A DNA stretch of 64,000 nt from an uncultured Flavobacterium sp. (GCF_946478785.1 NZ_CAMLDD010000028.1:1-64000); one strand, 5' to 3'; counted from the first letter of the stretch, positions 1-9,386 are shown. Notes: a model not told the origin generated them from the letters alone. A program made the numbers and translations.

Positions 1-20
1 CTAATCTTTGAGCATCACCC

Positions 21-35
21 CGAGGCAGAGCCTCG
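21..35. repeat. Short GC-rich hairpin at left edge
   Basis: CGAGGC and GCCTCG form a six-pair stem around AGA in otherwise AT-rich DNA. It resembles a dispersed intergenic repeat of the kind common in Flavobacterium, but no second copy was found in this window. The surrounding first 136 bases hold no convincing gene. Confidence 0.4.
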
Positions 36-136
36 AGGAATTCTTTTGATTAAAAAAAATATTGCGATTTATTTCAGAAAAAATAATTCATCGATAGATA
101 AAATTTTGAATATAAAAGGGGTTTTAATTCAAAATG

Positions 137-169
137 AAACCCGGCAAATTTTTAAAGTTTGCCGGGTTT
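137..169 (-). terminator. Intrinsic terminator after plsC
   Basis: AAACCCGGCAAA at 137-148 pairs perfectly with TTTGCCGGGTTT at 158-169. The hairpin lies just beyond the stop codon of the minus-strand acyltransferase gene and could also stop transcription from the left. Confidence 0.85.
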
Positions 170-180
170 AATATTTAATA

Positions 181-936
181 TTATTTGCCTAAGTCCTTCT
201 TCTTGAATTCCAACAAACCTTTGTAAATCAATTGTCTTGTCTGGTCACGAAGCTCTTTTCTGTTTTCTGCTGTTAATCCTTTTGTTTCAATAAAAGGCAA
301 TATTTTCCCTCTCATTTTTCCGGGACTTCCACTCAAAAAAGTATAGGAGAACCGCTCTTTATTGTCAGCAAAAACAATCGGCACAATTGGAATTTGATGA
401 TCTATTGCCAATCTAAAAGCACCATCTTTAAATTCATCCAATAAAATCGATTCATCATCAGGGACCCCTCCTTCAGGAAAAATACAAATACTTAGTCCTT
501 GATTTAATCTATCCTGAGCTCTTTTAAAAACTTCGTTTTTACTTTTTGAAGAATTTCTGTCTACTAAAATACAGGTTCTCTTATAGAAAAAACCAAATAA
601 CGGAATCTTCACAAGCTCTTTTTTCCCAACAAAAACAAAGGGATTTCTAACCACGGCCAGCATCAGCATGATATCCGTCATCGAGGTATGGTTAGCAACA
701 ATCATGTAACTTTTGCCTTTTTCCAGCTTTTGAAGACGCTCAATTTTGTAATAGAAACCCATTCCGAAAAGGATGAATTTTGCCCAAATACGAGCCATTT
801 TAAAAAAATACGGATAACCGCTTTCAGTTATAATCGAAGCCACTAAAAATGGCAGCATAATCAATATTGGAATGGCCATTACGATGTAAAACCAAATACG
901 CCAAAAGATCCAAAAAATAATTTTAATTCCTTTCAT
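181..936 (-). CDS. plsC: 1-acyl-sn-glycerol-3-phosphate acyltransferase
   Basis: This 251-residue protein belongs to the PlsC family, which transfers an acyl chain to lysophosphatidic acid to make phosphatidic acid at the inner membrane. A hydrophobic N-terminal segment (about residues 5-40) anchors it. The catalytic HX4D motif is HTSMTD at 83-88, and the acceptor-binding FPEGG motif is at 153-157; both are intact and correctly spaced. The length is normal for the family. The ATG start is clear, and the gene is a single unit ending in a strong hairpin. The exact acyl donor cannot be told from the sequence. Confidence 0.9.
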   Translation of the reverse strand: MKGIKIIFWIFWRIWFYIVMAIPILIMLPFLVASIITESGYPYFFKMARIWAKFILFGMGFYYKIERLQKLEKGKSYMIVANHTSMTDIMLMLAVVRNPFVFVGKKELVKIPLFGFFYKRTCILVDRNSSKSKNEVFKRAQDRLNQGLSICIFPEGGVPDDESILLDEFKDGAFRLAIDHQIPIVPIVFADNKERFSYTFLSGSPGKMRGKILPFIETKGLTAENRKELRDQTRQLIYKGLLEFKKKDLGK

Positions 937-1127
937 GGTTTCAAATGTAAGAAAACAGAAGTGAATTTAGATTTTTGATTATTAGATTTTTTTGACTTTT
1001 ATAAAAACAAACTCAAAATCTCTAAAAGTTTGCGAAAAACTTTGCGAACTTTGCGTTTAAGAAAAAAGTAAACTTTTCGGATATTGTAAAAAAACTTTGC
1101 AATATTTGTGATTAAGAAAAATATAGA

Positions 1128-2102
1128 ATGGCAAAAATATTAACCGGAGTTCAAAGTACGGGAACACCACATTTAGGCAATTTATTAGGAGCAATTATTC
1201 CGGCAATCGAATTATCAAATAATCCTGCAAACGAGTCATATTTGTTTATTGCTGATTTACATTCGATTACACAAATTAAAGACGGTAAAACATTGAGAGA
1301 AAACACCTATAGCACAGCAGCAGCCTGGCTTGCATGTGGTTTAAATCCTGATAAAGTTACGTTTTACAGACAATCTGATGTGGCACAAACAGCTGAACTG
1401 ACCTGGTATTTAAGCTGTTTTTTTCCTTTTCAAAGATTGACTTTGGCACATTCTTTCAAAGATAAATCGGATCGTTTGGATGATGTTAATGCCGGACTTT
1501 TCACCTATCCGATGTTAATGGCCGCCGATATTTTATTGTATGATGCAGAATTTGTTCCCGTTGGAAAAGACCAATTGCAGCATCTGGAAATTACTCGTGA
1601 TGTAGCTTCTCGTTTCAATCACCAAATGGGAGAAACTTTCGTTATTCCGGAAGCAAAAATTCAGGAAAACAGCATGTTGATTCCCGGTACGAATGGCGGA
1701 AAAATGAGTAAATCAGCCAATAATATTATCAATATTTTTCTGGATGATAAAGTTTTACGCAAGCAGGTTATGAGCATTGAAACCGACAGTACTCCGCTTG
1801 AAGAACCGAAAAATCCAGATACCTGTAACGCTTTTGCTATTTATTCTTTATTGGCAAATAAAACTCAAACTGCCGAAATGAGAGCCAATTATTTAGGTGG
1901 AAATTATGGTTACGGTCACGCGAAACAAGCTCTTTTTGAATTAATTACAGAAAAATATAAAACCGAAAGAGAAAAATACAATTACTACATGAACAACATT
2001 GGAGAAGTAGATGCCCTATTGAAAAAAGGGGCAGAAAAAGCTTCAGTTGTTGCCGATGGTGTTTTGGCAAAGGTTCGGGAAGTACTTGGATTTAGAAAGT
2101 AA
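1128..2102 (+). CDS. trpS: Tryptophan--tRNA ligase
   Basis: A class I aminoacyl-tRNA synthetase of 324 residues that charges tRNA-Trp with tryptophan in the cytoplasm. The HIGH-type signature reads PHLGN at residues 14-18 and the KMSKS loop is intact at 192-196. The length is typical of bacterial TrpRS. It starts at an ATG 191 bases from the divergent plsC start and ends in a hairpin terminator, so it is probably monocistronic. Nothing suggests it is a paralogue of relaxed function. Confidence 0.97.
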   Translation: MAKILTGVQSTGTPHLGNLLGAIIPAIELSNNPANESYLFIADLHSITQIKDGKTLRENTYSTAAAWLACGLNPDKVTFYRQSDVAQTAELTWYLSCFFPFQRLTLAHSFKDKSDRLDDVNAGLFTYPMLMAADILLYDAEFVPVGKDQLQHLEITRDVASRFNHQMGETFVIPEAKIQENSMLIPGTNGGKMSKSANNIINIFLDDKVLRKQVMSIETDSTPLEEPKNPDTCNAFAIYSLLANKTQTAEMRANYLGGNYGYGHAKQALFELITEKYKTEREKYNYYMNNIGEVDALLKKGAEKASVVADGVLAKVREVLGFRK

Positions 2103-2107
2103 AAATG

Positions 2108-2140
2108 AAACCCGACAAGTTTAAAAAAACTTTCGGGTTT
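2108..2140 (+). terminator. Intrinsic terminator of trpS
   Basis: AAACCCGA and TCGGGTTT pair across an A/T-rich loop directly after the trpS stop codon. The arms are close in sequence to the plsC terminator at 137-169. Confidence 0.8.
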
Positions 2141-2192
2141 GCTATTTAAATTCCTACTTCTCTAAATCATTTCAAAAAATCAATTAATCAAA

Positions 2193-2564
2193 ATGTTAAG
2201 AAAAATATTTACTAATTATCTCTTCTTTCTCTTAATATTCCTTTTTGGGTTTGGTTTTATATTGGCTTATTTATTTGGCGATGAGCATTCATATGGAATA
2301 AACAAAACTGTTGGATGGGCATATAATATTTCGAATCAGGTTTTTTATACTGCATTGATTTTTACCCTTTCTCAAATTCTTTTTATCCTTGGATATTTGA
2401 TAATTTTTCTTCTTCGGCGAAAGACGAACTATTATATTTCTATAGCTCATTTTGAGATCATTATCCTTACATTAGTATTTTTCGAAAATTTTATAGTGAA
2501 TACAATTTTTTCTGTACTCTCAATAACCCTATTCTTTGCAAATGTTTTCAAGTCAAATAAGTAA
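2193..2564 (+). CDS. Small multi-pass membrane protein, unknown function
   Basis: A 123-residue protein that I do not recognise. It is almost entirely hydrophobic, with about four predicted membrane spans (residues 9-28, 48-72, 80-98 and 101-118) separated by short polar loops, including a basic LLRRK stretch near residue 75. It has no signal peptide cleavage site and no catalytic motif. It lies between the trpS terminator and the convergent dprA gene, so the neighbours do not hint at a role. Coding potential is supported by an uninterrupted, regular span pattern, but it could be a lineage-specific orphan. Confidence 0.6.
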   Translation: MLRKIFTNYLFFLLIFLFGFGFILAYLFGDEHSYGINKTVGWAYNISNQVFYTALIFTLSQILFILGYLIIFLLRRKTNYYISIAHFEIIILTLVFFENFIVNTIFSVLSITLFFANVFKSNK

Positions 2565-2579
2565 ATCAAGCCTTTTAAA

Positions 2580-3680
2580 TCATATCGCCTCGAACAACTT
2601 TCCTGGCAAAGGCCTGATAACTCCTTTAAGCTCCATATTTAAAAGAATTCCTGATATTTTATAAATTGGAAACTCGCATTGAAGTGCAATTATATCGAGC
2701 AATTCTTTTCCATTTTTAAGCAGATAATCATAGATTTTTTGTTCATCCAGTTCTAAATCAACAAAGAGTTGTTTTTGTATCGGCTTCGACTTGTTTTCAA
2801 TATCCCAATTAAGCATATATACCAAATCTGCAGCACTTGTCAATACGTTCGCTTTTTGCGTTTTTATCAATTGATTACAGCCCTGACTATATTTGTCTGT
2901 AACACGTCCGGGAACGGCAAAAACATCACGATTGTAATCGTTAGCCAGATTAGCGGTAATCAGCGAACCTCCCCTATCTGCAGATTCTATAACAATGGTG
3001 GCTTCTGTCATACCGGCAACGATTCTGTTGCGACGTACAAAATTTTCTTTATCAGGATTGGTTGAACTCCAAAATTCGGTAATAAAACCACCATTTTCTT
3101 CCATTTTCGACATGTATTTTTTATGTGCCTTGGGATAAATTTGGTTTAAACCATGCGCCAATACGCCAATAGTCTGCAGTTTATTTTCTATAGCCAGCTG
3201 ATGTGCCACAATATCAACTCCATACGCAAAACCACTAACAATTACAGGGTCAAGAGGAGACAAATCCTCAATTAGTTTTTTACAAAATTCAACTCCGTAC
3301 GACGTTATTTGCCTAGTGCCAACGATACTAATTATTCTTTTGTTTTCTAAATTGATATTCCCGGCAGAAAAAATTAAAACAGGGGCATCAATACAATGTT
3401 TCAGCCGTTCGGGATAATTTTCGTCTTTAAAAAAAGATACTTTTATATTATTTTTATGAATGAATTCCAGTTCCTGATTTGCCTTTTCAAAAACAGTTTT
3501 ATCTTTGAGATTCTTTAATAATACTGAACCAACTCCATCTATGGCTGCAATTTGATTGGTTTTAGTTTTGAAAATTTCTTCGGCATTGCCAAAATTTGCC
3601 AATAATTTCTTTGCCATAATATCTCCAACACCTTCTACACGAAGTAAGGCTAATAAATAAAATAAATCTTGTTCAGTCAT
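2580..3680 (-). CDS. dprA: DNA-processing protein DprA
   Basis: DprA loads RecA onto incoming single-stranded DNA during natural transformation. The 366-residue protein has an N-terminal helix-hairpin-helix region (about 1-60), the Rossmann-like DprA/Smf core (about 80-290) with VGTRQITSYG at 120-129 and SGFAYGVDIVAH at 149-160, and a C-terminal winged-helix domain (about 305-366). All parts of the long form are present. The ATG start is at 3680. It stands alone and is convergent with the small membrane protein. Presence of dprA does not by itself prove natural competence, because it is almost universal in Bacteroidota. Confidence 0.95.
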   Translation of the reverse strand: MTEQDLFYLLALLRVEGVGDIMAKKLLANFGNAEEIFKTKTNQIAAIDGVGSVLLKNLKDKTVFEKANQELEFIHKNNIKVSFFKDENYPERLKHCIDAPVLIFSAGNINLENKRIISIVGTRQITSYGVEFCKKLIEDLSPLDPVIVSGFAYGVDIVAHQLAIENKLQTIGVLAHGLNQIYPKAHKKYMSKMEENGGFITEFWSSTNPDKENFVRRNRIVAGMTEATIVIESADRGGSLITANLANDYNRDVFAVPGRVTDKYSQGCNQLIKTQKANVLTSAADLVYMLNWDIENKSKPIQKQLFVDLELDEQKIYDYLLKNGKELLDIIALQCEFPIYKISGILLNMELKGVIRPLPGKLFEAI

Positions 3681-3924
3681 GGCTTATATAATTTTAGGAG
3701 GACGGATAATTTCGTTAACTGCTTTAGCTTTTCAAGATGACAAATATATGAATTAGAAGTAAATTCTTTCAAAAAGAAAATTTTTAAAATTTTATATCGA
3801 ATAGAAAAATAAATGAAATTTATTTAAAAAACTGAAAAACAGTTGTCTATAAAAATATGCGAATTGTTAATAAAAATTGTGAATAAAATTTTGATAACTA
3901 TATTGGATGTATAACTTTGTTACT

Positions 3925-4881
3925 ATGAAAATCGAAACTTATATCGCGCAGTTATTATATCGTTATCAGTGTGTAACGGTTCCTGGATTTGGAGCATTCT
4001 TAACCGAAATTCAGTCGGCACAGCTTAATGAAAGCACAAATTCGTTTTTTCCACCTAAGAAAATGGTTTCTTTTAACAGTCAAATCAAAAACAATGATGG
4101 TTTGCTGGCAAATCATATCGCCCATGCAGAAAAAACATCTTATGGTTTTGCTGTGAGTGCTATTGCTTTTGAAATTTTAAATTGGCAAAAAGCATTAGAA
4201 GAGGATGGAATTTTACATTTAAAAAATATTGGTGAAATTCGTTTGAATAGTGATAACAACTTAGTTTTCAGCCCAAACCAACAAAATAATTATTTGACCA
4301 CTTCATTTGGATTGAGTCCATTTGTTTCGCCTTTGGTAAAGAGAGAAAATTTCGAAAAGGAAATTCAAAGAATCGAGAAGAAAGAACCTGTTGAATTATA
4401 CGCTGACGAAGAAAGAAAATCTTCAAATTCGTATTTAAAATATGCCGCAATATTTGTGTTGGGATTAGGTGTTACAGGAAGCATCGGATATCCATTATAT
4501 CAAAAAGAAATTGCAAATCAGACACTTATCGTAGAAGGTACTGTTCAGAAAAAAGTACAAAATAAAATTCAGGAAGCAACCTTTTTAATTCAAAATCCGT
4601 TGCCAGCGGTTACTCTTTCTGTAGACACTTCAAAAACAGAAGAGAAAACAATGCCTTATCATGTTATTGCAGGAGCTTTCAGAAGTGAACAAAATGCAAA
4701 AAAAGCTTATAATCAATTGATAAAAAATGGTTACGAAGCCAGAATGCTTCCTGAAGACAAAAACGGATTATTCCCCGTTATATACGGAAGCTATCCTACA
4801 ATGTCTGAAGCCGAAAAAGCACAAAAGGAAATTCGTAAAGCTGAAAATCCAGATGCCTGGATTTTGATTGAAAATTTATAA
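3925..4881 (+). CDS. HU-like (CCDC81-type) and SPOR domain membrane protein
   Basis: A 318-residue protein with an N-terminal HU/IHF-like fold of the CCDC81 type (about 1-120, opening MKIETYIAQLLYRYQ), a linker, one membrane span (about residues 175-192) and a C-terminal SPOR domain (about 245-318, starting MPYHVIAGAF). SPOR domains bind denuded peptidoglycan at division sites, so the protein probably links a cytoplasmic module to the septal wall; this is inference. A longer reading from an ATG at 3907 exists, but MKIETY is the usual start of this family, and the -7-like word TAACTTTG at 3912-3919 lies between the two ATGs. No experimental function is known to me. Confidence 0.85.
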   Translation: MKIETYIAQLLYRYQCVTVPGFGAFLTEIQSAQLNESTNSFFPPKKMVSFNSQIKNNDGLLANHIAHAEKTSYGFAVSAIAFEILNWQKALEEDGILHLKNIGEIRLNSDNNLVFSPNQQNNYLTTSFGLSPFVSPLVKRENFEKEIQRIEKKEPVELYADEERKSSNSYLKYAAIFVLGLGVTGSIGYPLYQKEIANQTLIVEGTVQKKVQNKIQEATFLIQNPLPAVTLSVDTSKTEEKTMPYHVIAGAFRSEQNAKKAYNQLIKNGYEARMLPEDKNGLFPVIYGSYPTMSEAEKAQKEIRKAENPDAWILIENL

Positions 4882-4935
4882 ACTCATAAAGAAAGTAAAT
4901 TTCTTATTGAAAAAAAACTTGGTACTTTTTGTACT

Positions 4936-4943
4936 TATATTTG
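4936..4943 (+). promoter_or_regulatory. -7 element TATATTTG
   Basis: An exact match to the Bacteroidota TAnnTTTG element, ending 10 bases before the ATG of the secreted coiled-coil protein. It implies separate transcription from the upstream SPOR gene. Confidence 0.6.
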
Positions 4944-4953
4944 AATAAAAAAC

Positions 4954-5355
4954 ATGAAATTTACAATTAGACTATTCGTTGTTTTATCCCTTCTTTTAAC
5001 GTCACAATCATTTTTTGCACAAGAAACCCCTGTTTCTTCAGAAAAAGCGATTCAGGAAGCTAAAACAGCTAAAGAACATCAGAATAAAATAACTAAAGAG
5101 CACAAAAAACTTGAAAAGCATCAGCGAGAAGTTAAAAATGCAGAAAAATCTATTCAGAAAACACAAAAGAAAATAGATAAACAAAAAGCTGCAAATCTAA
5201 AAATAGACAATGCAATTGCAGCCAGTACAAATTCTGAAGAAGAAATTCAGAAACAAAAAATAAAATCGACAGAGCAAAAGCTCGAAATTGATAAACTGGA
5301 GCTCAAAATATTACAACAGAAAAAGGAATTAGACCAAATTAGAGCCTCTCTTTAA
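4954..5355 (+). CDS. Secreted coiled-coil protein, unknown function
   Basis: A 133-residue protein with a clear N-terminal signal peptide (about residues 1-22, cleavage near SFFAQ). The remainder is an almost uninterrupted charged helix rich in Lys, Glu and Gln, with heptad-like spacing that predicts a coiled coil. No enzyme motif is present. It is probably periplasmic, perhaps structural. It has its own -7 element and ends in a bidirectional hairpin shared with the convergent gene. Similar small coiled-coil proteins are common in Flavobacteriaceae, and I cannot assign a family. Confidence 0.75.
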   Translation: MKFTIRLFVVLSLLLTSQSFFAQETPVSSEKAIQEAKTAKEHQNKITKEHKKLEKHQREVKNAEKSIQKTQKKIDKQKAANLKIDNAIAASTNSEEEIQKQKIKSTEQKLEIDKLELKILQQKKELDQIRASL

Positions 5356-5360
5356 ATTAT

Positions 5361-5393
5361 AAAAAATCCTATTTAGACGAATAGGATTTTTTT
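5361..5393. terminator. Bidirectional terminator between convergent genes
   Basis: AATCCTAT at 5365-5372 pairs with ATAGGATT at 5381-5388, flanked by an A run on the left and a T run on the right, so it can work in both directions. Confidence 0.85.
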
Positions 5394-5395
5394 GT

Positions 5396-6160
5396 TTATC
5401 GTGGAACAATTTCAGCATCCTGTGAAAGAATCACTTTTTTGTTTTGATAAATCGTTAAATTGGCCGGAGCAGTGCCTTTTTCACGTAAGGGAGATATATT
5501 ACATTCGTAAATATATTGTCCTTTTTTAAATTCATATCGATGGTTTCCACTGTTTCCATCAAGAACCAATTGTCCTTTAGTGATTATTAAATCAGGTTCT
5601 TCATTCATTTCTTTTTTAATAGACCATGAGGCATAACGGTAATTGTTATTTCCCAAATCATCAATTCTCACTCTGAATTTAATGGTTTCCAAAAGACATT
5701 CCGGGGCTTTAAACTTAGCTATCGAAGCATGTAATTTGGTTTTCTCTTTAGCGTTTATTTTATCTTTTAAATCTTTCTCGAATTCTGATTGGTGATTTAT
5801 AGAAATTAAGCGGCCGTCTGTATCAATCCATATTGTACCCTGATTGAGCATAATCCCTCTCCAGCCCATTTCAGACCAGTCTTTTGCAGGATTGGATTTT
5901 ATTATTTCATTTTTTAAAGTTGCATCAAAAATTTCAGAATATCTTTTTACAAAATCAGCTTTATTTTTCACTTCCGGAATTGGATATTCTCTTTTAAAAG
6001 GATACGAAATCATACTTGCAACATCTTCCTTTTTATCATTTTTTACATTACTGATAAAGGTTTTGATGAACTTTTGATATTCTGGCTTTAAATCCTGGCC
6101 AGAAACAAAGCTGGTCCAGCAAATCAATCCAAGTAAAAAAACATTTATCTTCTTCATCAT
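5396..6160 (-). CDS. Secreted protein of unknown function
   Basis: A 254-residue protein with a signal peptide (about residues 1-21, ending VSG-Q). The mature part is soluble. Residues 25-120 include repeated Lys/Asp-rich helices and an aromatic WRGIMLNQGTIWID stretch that resembles SnoaL/NTF2-like folds seen in other secreted Bacteroidota proteins, followed by a probable beta-sandwich C-terminal half (about 150-254). I recognise no catalytic motif. Two ATGs at 6160 and 6157 are possible starts. It is convergent with the coiled-coil gene and 34 bases from the end of the helicase gene, with which it may be co-transcribed. Confidence 0.7.
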   Translation of the reverse strand: MMKKINVFLLGLICWTSFVSGQDLKPEYQKFIKTFISNVKNDKKEDVASMISYPFKREYPIPEVKNKADFVKRYSEIFDATLKNEIIKSNPAKDWSEMGWRGIMLNQGTIWIDTDGRLISINHQSEFEKDLKDKINAKEKTKLHASIAKFKAPECLLETIKFRVRIDDLGNNNYRYASWSIKKEMNEEPDLIITKGQLVLDGNSGNHRYEFKKGQYIYECNISPLREKGTAPANLTIYQNKKVILSQDAEIVPR

Positions 6161-6194
6161 TAGTCATTTATTGTTACATTAACTGTAAAAATAC

Positions 6195-8474
6195 TTAATT
6201 TATACTTGCTTTAAACATTTTCAATTCATCCCAGGTAAACTCATCACCATGTTTTTCTTTTAAGCCATTTAAAGATTCCTCCTGATAGAATTCAAAAGCA
6301 TCACGCAATGCCAGTATTTTATCATACGGCAAAACATCGGAAATTTCTATTTTTTTTGACTGAATGAGTTTAACTAAGTGCATTTCAATAGTTTGTACCG
6401 TAAGCTTACGAAGACGGGCAATATCCTGAAGCGAATTTTTCTCAAGCCATAAATCGTATGTTTCTTCTACAGTCGTTTTCTTTGCAGCTTTTGGTTCGTT
6501 TTTATCTAACTTTTTTGATGTGTAACGCACCGCTGGCTCATCGAGTTTAAAAATATCTGTATTGGTCATTTTAAACTCCTCACGTATTTTCGAAATCTTA
6601 TCCGATTTGTAATTTTTAATCGCTGAGGACGTTAATTTTTCTTTACAGATGGTTTCTTCCGAAACAACAATTTCAATTAATAATTTAGCTTTCATTAAGC
6701 GTAAAACAGCCTTAGTTTGCAGATCATCCAAAAAGGCTAATTCTTCATAAAATTCTTTTACTTTTTTAAATTTCTGAATTTCAGCCATTTTCTGAAGGAG
6801 ATCTGTAACCAATTTATCCATCGGTTTGAAAAAATAATCATAGGCTGCTACTACCCTTTCCTGAACAAAAAATAAATCGACCGTTTCTTTATTGAAAATC
6901 TTATTGAGCTGATGAACGAATTTTTGCGATGGATCTATAAGCAATTCAATTGTTTCGAGACGTTTATGTGCCCAAACGGAATGTTTTGATTTTTCTGAAT
7001 TTACCGCATTTTCATTGTAACTAAAGCGATGATTGCGCCATTCCTGAGCTAAATCATTCCAGTTAAAACTGTTAATCAAATAGTTATGAATAAAGTTTTT
7101 GGTTTCTAAGTGCAAAGAATGTTTTAAAACTTCTTCGGTTGCTTTATTCAAAGCGTAATCCATTACATCTTGATCGTTCGAAATTCCATTCATCTGTAGC
7201 GGAGAAAGCAAAATAAGCCCATTTAAGGAAGTTAACCGTGAGAGGGCAACATATGCCTGTCCGGGTAAAAAAACTTGCGATACATCGAGCGCAGCTTTCT
7301 CAAAAGTTAATCCCTGACTTTTATGCACTGTAATCGCCCATGCCAATTTAAGCGGATAATGGGCAAAAGTTCCCAAAACCTCCTCTTCTATTTCTTTTGT
7401 AAGTTCGTTTATCTTGTACCGAATGTTTTTCCACTCGTATTTCTCAACTTCAATAGTTTTATTCTCTTCAGGGAAATGCACAAAAATCTCCTCTGGCGAA
7501 AGTGACTTTATAACACCCATTTTACCATTAAAATACCTTTTATCAAAAGATAAATCGTTTTTTACAAACATTACCTGTGCACCGACTTTCAGTTTAAGAT
7601 TTTCTTCTACGGGGAATATTTTTTCCGGAAAATCCCCAACAATAAAAGGCTGAAAGTTATATTCTTTACCAGCCAAATCCCCTATTGCCTGCTCATTAAT
7701 AGAGTCTGCTTTTGCATTATGTGTTGTAAGTGTAATATAACCGGGATTGTTTTTTAAATCAAAATCAGGTTTTACATATTGATTCAAAACCTGAATATCC
7801 TGTGGCGTAATCTGATTGTTTCGAAGATTATTTAAAACCGAAATAAAAGAATCATCTGTTTGTCGGTAAATTGTAGATAATTCGATATAAATTGGCGGAT
7901 TTTGCTGAATGACATGCGAATGGAAAAAGAATTTTCCTTTGTAATGATTTCGCAAAGTGCGCCATTCTTCATCCCTGATTACAGGGGGTAATTGCAATAA
8001 ATCGCCAATAAAAAGTACCTGAACACCTCCAAAAGCCCTTGAATTCTTGCGTACTGTCTGCATCATAAAATCTATAGCATCCAGTAAATCAGCACGAAGC
8101 ATACTTACTTCATCAATAATCAGCAGTTCCATGTTTCTGATCACATTACGCTTGACATTATTCATTTTGAAATGCCTGCGCAACGTTTCCTTATTTTCAA
8201 ATTTTACGGTTTCTGTAAACTGAGAATTATCTTCATAGGAAGGAATAAAAGCCGAAAATGGCAATTGAAACATAGAGTGTATAGTCACTCCTCCTGCATT
8301 TAAAGCTGCAATTCCGGTAGGCGCTACCACAACCGTGTTTTTATGTGTAGTCGCAATGATTTCGCGCAAAAGTGTCGTTTTTCCTGTCCCAGCCTTACCG
8401 GTTAGGAATATCGATTTTTGCGTTTGATTGATGAATTGTAAAGTGTAAGCTGCAGCTTCTGAAACGTTTTGCAT
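6195..8474 (-). CDS. PIF1-like SF1B helicase with C-terminal HTH
   Basis: A 759-residue ATP-dependent DNA helicase of the PIF1/RecD2-like group. The Walker A motif GKAGTGKTT is at 26-34 and the Walker B IIDEVSM at 119-125. Further helicase motifs follow to about residue 430, including AITVHKSQGLTFEKA (motif V/VI region) and a UvrD-like C-terminal signature VALSRLTSLNGL. The last third is helical and ends in an HTH_40-like domain (about 690-740; DIARLRKLTVQTIEMHL), known from RecQ C-termini. Its likely role is resolving structured DNA such as G-quadruplexes or recombination intermediates; the substrate is inferred from the family only. The start is ATG. Confidence 0.88.
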   Translation of the reverse strand: MQNVSEAAAYTLQFINQTQKSIFLTGKAGTGKTTLLREIIATTHKNTVVVAPTGIAALNAGGVTIHSMFQLPFSAFIPSYEDNSQFTETVKFENKETLRRHFKMNNVKRNVIRNMELLIIDEVSMLRADLLDAIDFMMQTVRKNSRAFGGVQVLFIGDLLQLPPVIRDEEWRTLRNHYKGKFFFHSHVIQQNPPIYIELSTIYRQTDDSFISVLNNLRNNQITPQDIQVLNQYVKPDFDLKNNPGYITLTTHNAKADSINEQAIGDLAGKEYNFQPFIVGDFPEKIFPVEENLKLKVGAQVMFVKNDLSFDKRYFNGKMGVIKSLSPEEIFVHFPEENKTIEVEKYEWKNIRYKINELTKEIEEEVLGTFAHYPLKLAWAITVHKSQGLTFEKAALDVSQVFLPGQAYVALSRLTSLNGLILLSPLQMNGISNDQDVMDYALNKATEEVLKHSLHLETKNFIHNYLINSFNWNDLAQEWRNHRFSYNENAVNSEKSKHSVWAHKRLETIELLIDPSQKFVHQLNKIFNKETVDLFFVQERVVAAYDYFFKPMDKLVTDLLQKMAEIQKFKKVKEFYEELAFLDDLQTKAVLRLMKAKLLIEIVVSEETICKEKLTSSAIKNYKSDKISKIREEFKMTNTDIFKLDEPAVRYTSKKLDKNEPKAAKKTTVEETYDLWLEKNSLQDIARLRKLTVQTIEMHLVKLIQSKKIEISDVLPYDKILALRDAFEFYQEESLNGLKEKHGDEFTWDELKMFKASIN

Positions 8475-8520
8475 TGGGCGTATATTGAAGACTAAAAGTA
8501 TCGCATTTTTATAAAATAAA

Positions 8521-8553
8521 AAAACCTAAATCTGTTAATTAGATTTAGGTTTT
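8521..8553 (-). terminator. Terminator of the OmpH-like gene
   Basis: AAAACCTAAATCT at 8521-8533 pairs with AGATTTAGGTTTT at 8541-8553, just beyond the stop codon of the OmpH-like gene. It separates that gene from the helicase downstream. Confidence 0.85.
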
Positions 8554-8577
8554 TAAAATAGTTAGTTATTTTGGTTG

Positions 8578-9153
8578 TTATTTTTTAGCCTCTTCTTTAG
8601 TTGCAGCTTTTTCATCTGTTTTTGGCTCAGCTTTGTATTTATCGTTCAGGCCTTTGATAATTTCTTTAGTGATATCATATTTATCTTCTGCATATAAAAC
8701 TGTTGCAGCATCGCCTGTACCGTAGATATAAGAATATCCGTTTTTCTTTCCGTAATCTTTGATGAATTTTTTAACACCGCTTACAAGAGAATCCATTTCA
8801 ACACCACTTTCCTGTTGCAATTGCTGTGCTAATTGTTGTTGGGCATAACCCAATTGTTGTTCTCTTTTTTGTAATTCCGCACCTCTTTGCTGTGCCCAGG
8901 CCTGACCATTTGCTTGTGCCTGGCTTTGAAAATTAGCAGCATCTTGTTTAAAACGATTTATCTCAGCTTGCAATTGTCTTCCTTTTTCTTCTGATTGTGC
9001 TTTGTATTTTGCTTCAAGGTCTTTTGCTTCAGTGTACTCTTTCATCAAAACCGAAGTATCTACGTAAGCTGTTTTTACTTCCTTTACTTCAGCTGTTTTA
9101 TTACATGAAACAACTAAAACCGAAAGCGCGATAATTACTAATGCTTTTTTCAT
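8578..9153 (-). CDS. OmpH/Skp-family periplasmic chaperone, lipoprotein-like
   Basis: A 191-residue protein of the OmpH/Skp family, which holds unfolded outer-membrane proteins in the periplasm. The N-terminus MKKALVIIALSVLVVSC is a lipoprotein signal with Cys17 as the probable lipidated residue. A long Gln/Ala/Lys-rich coiled coil (about 45-120) forms the usual tentacle, followed by a short beta-containing region (YSYIYGTGDAATVLYAE) typical of the body domain. The charged C-terminal tail is Lys/Glu-rich. An upstream in-frame TTG at 9189 is a poorer start, because ATG 9153 directly begins the signal peptide. The gene is flanked by its own terminator and is likely a single unit. Confidence 0.88.
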   Translation of the reverse strand: MKKALVIIALSVLVVSCNKTAEVKEVKTAYVDTSVLMKEYTEAKDLEAKYKAQSEEKGRQLQAEINRFKQDAANFQSQAQANGQAWAQQRGAELQKREQQLGYAQQQLAQQLQQESGVEMDSLVSGVKKFIKDYGKKNGYSYIYGTGDAATVLYAEDKYDITKEIIKGLNDKYKAEPKTDEKAATKEEAKK

Positions 9154-9386
9154 TTTCTGAATTTCTATTTTTTTATGTATGAAAGACAAAAATATAAAAA
9201 AATAAATAGCATCGACATAAAGTTTAAAAAATGAGCTAATTTTATGATATTAGTTTTCTTTATTATACCTGATTTTACTATAAAATATCACTATTAAAAC
9301 CGACTTTCATAGCTTTAATTATAACCCTTTTTTCAAAATAGACAACAATTCTCCTCAACAAGACTAAAAAACATCCGCAAATGCGC

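Noticed and set aside
1..171. Open plus-strand frame from the window edge to TAA at 169-171
   Set aside because: It runs through the palindromic repeat and the plsC terminator, is short and has no family resemblance, so it is more likely chance than the end of a gene.
3878..3886. TGTGAATAA, a DnaA-box-like word upstream of the SPOR gene
   Set aside because: It is isolated and far from the AT-rich gap, so it does not support an origin there.
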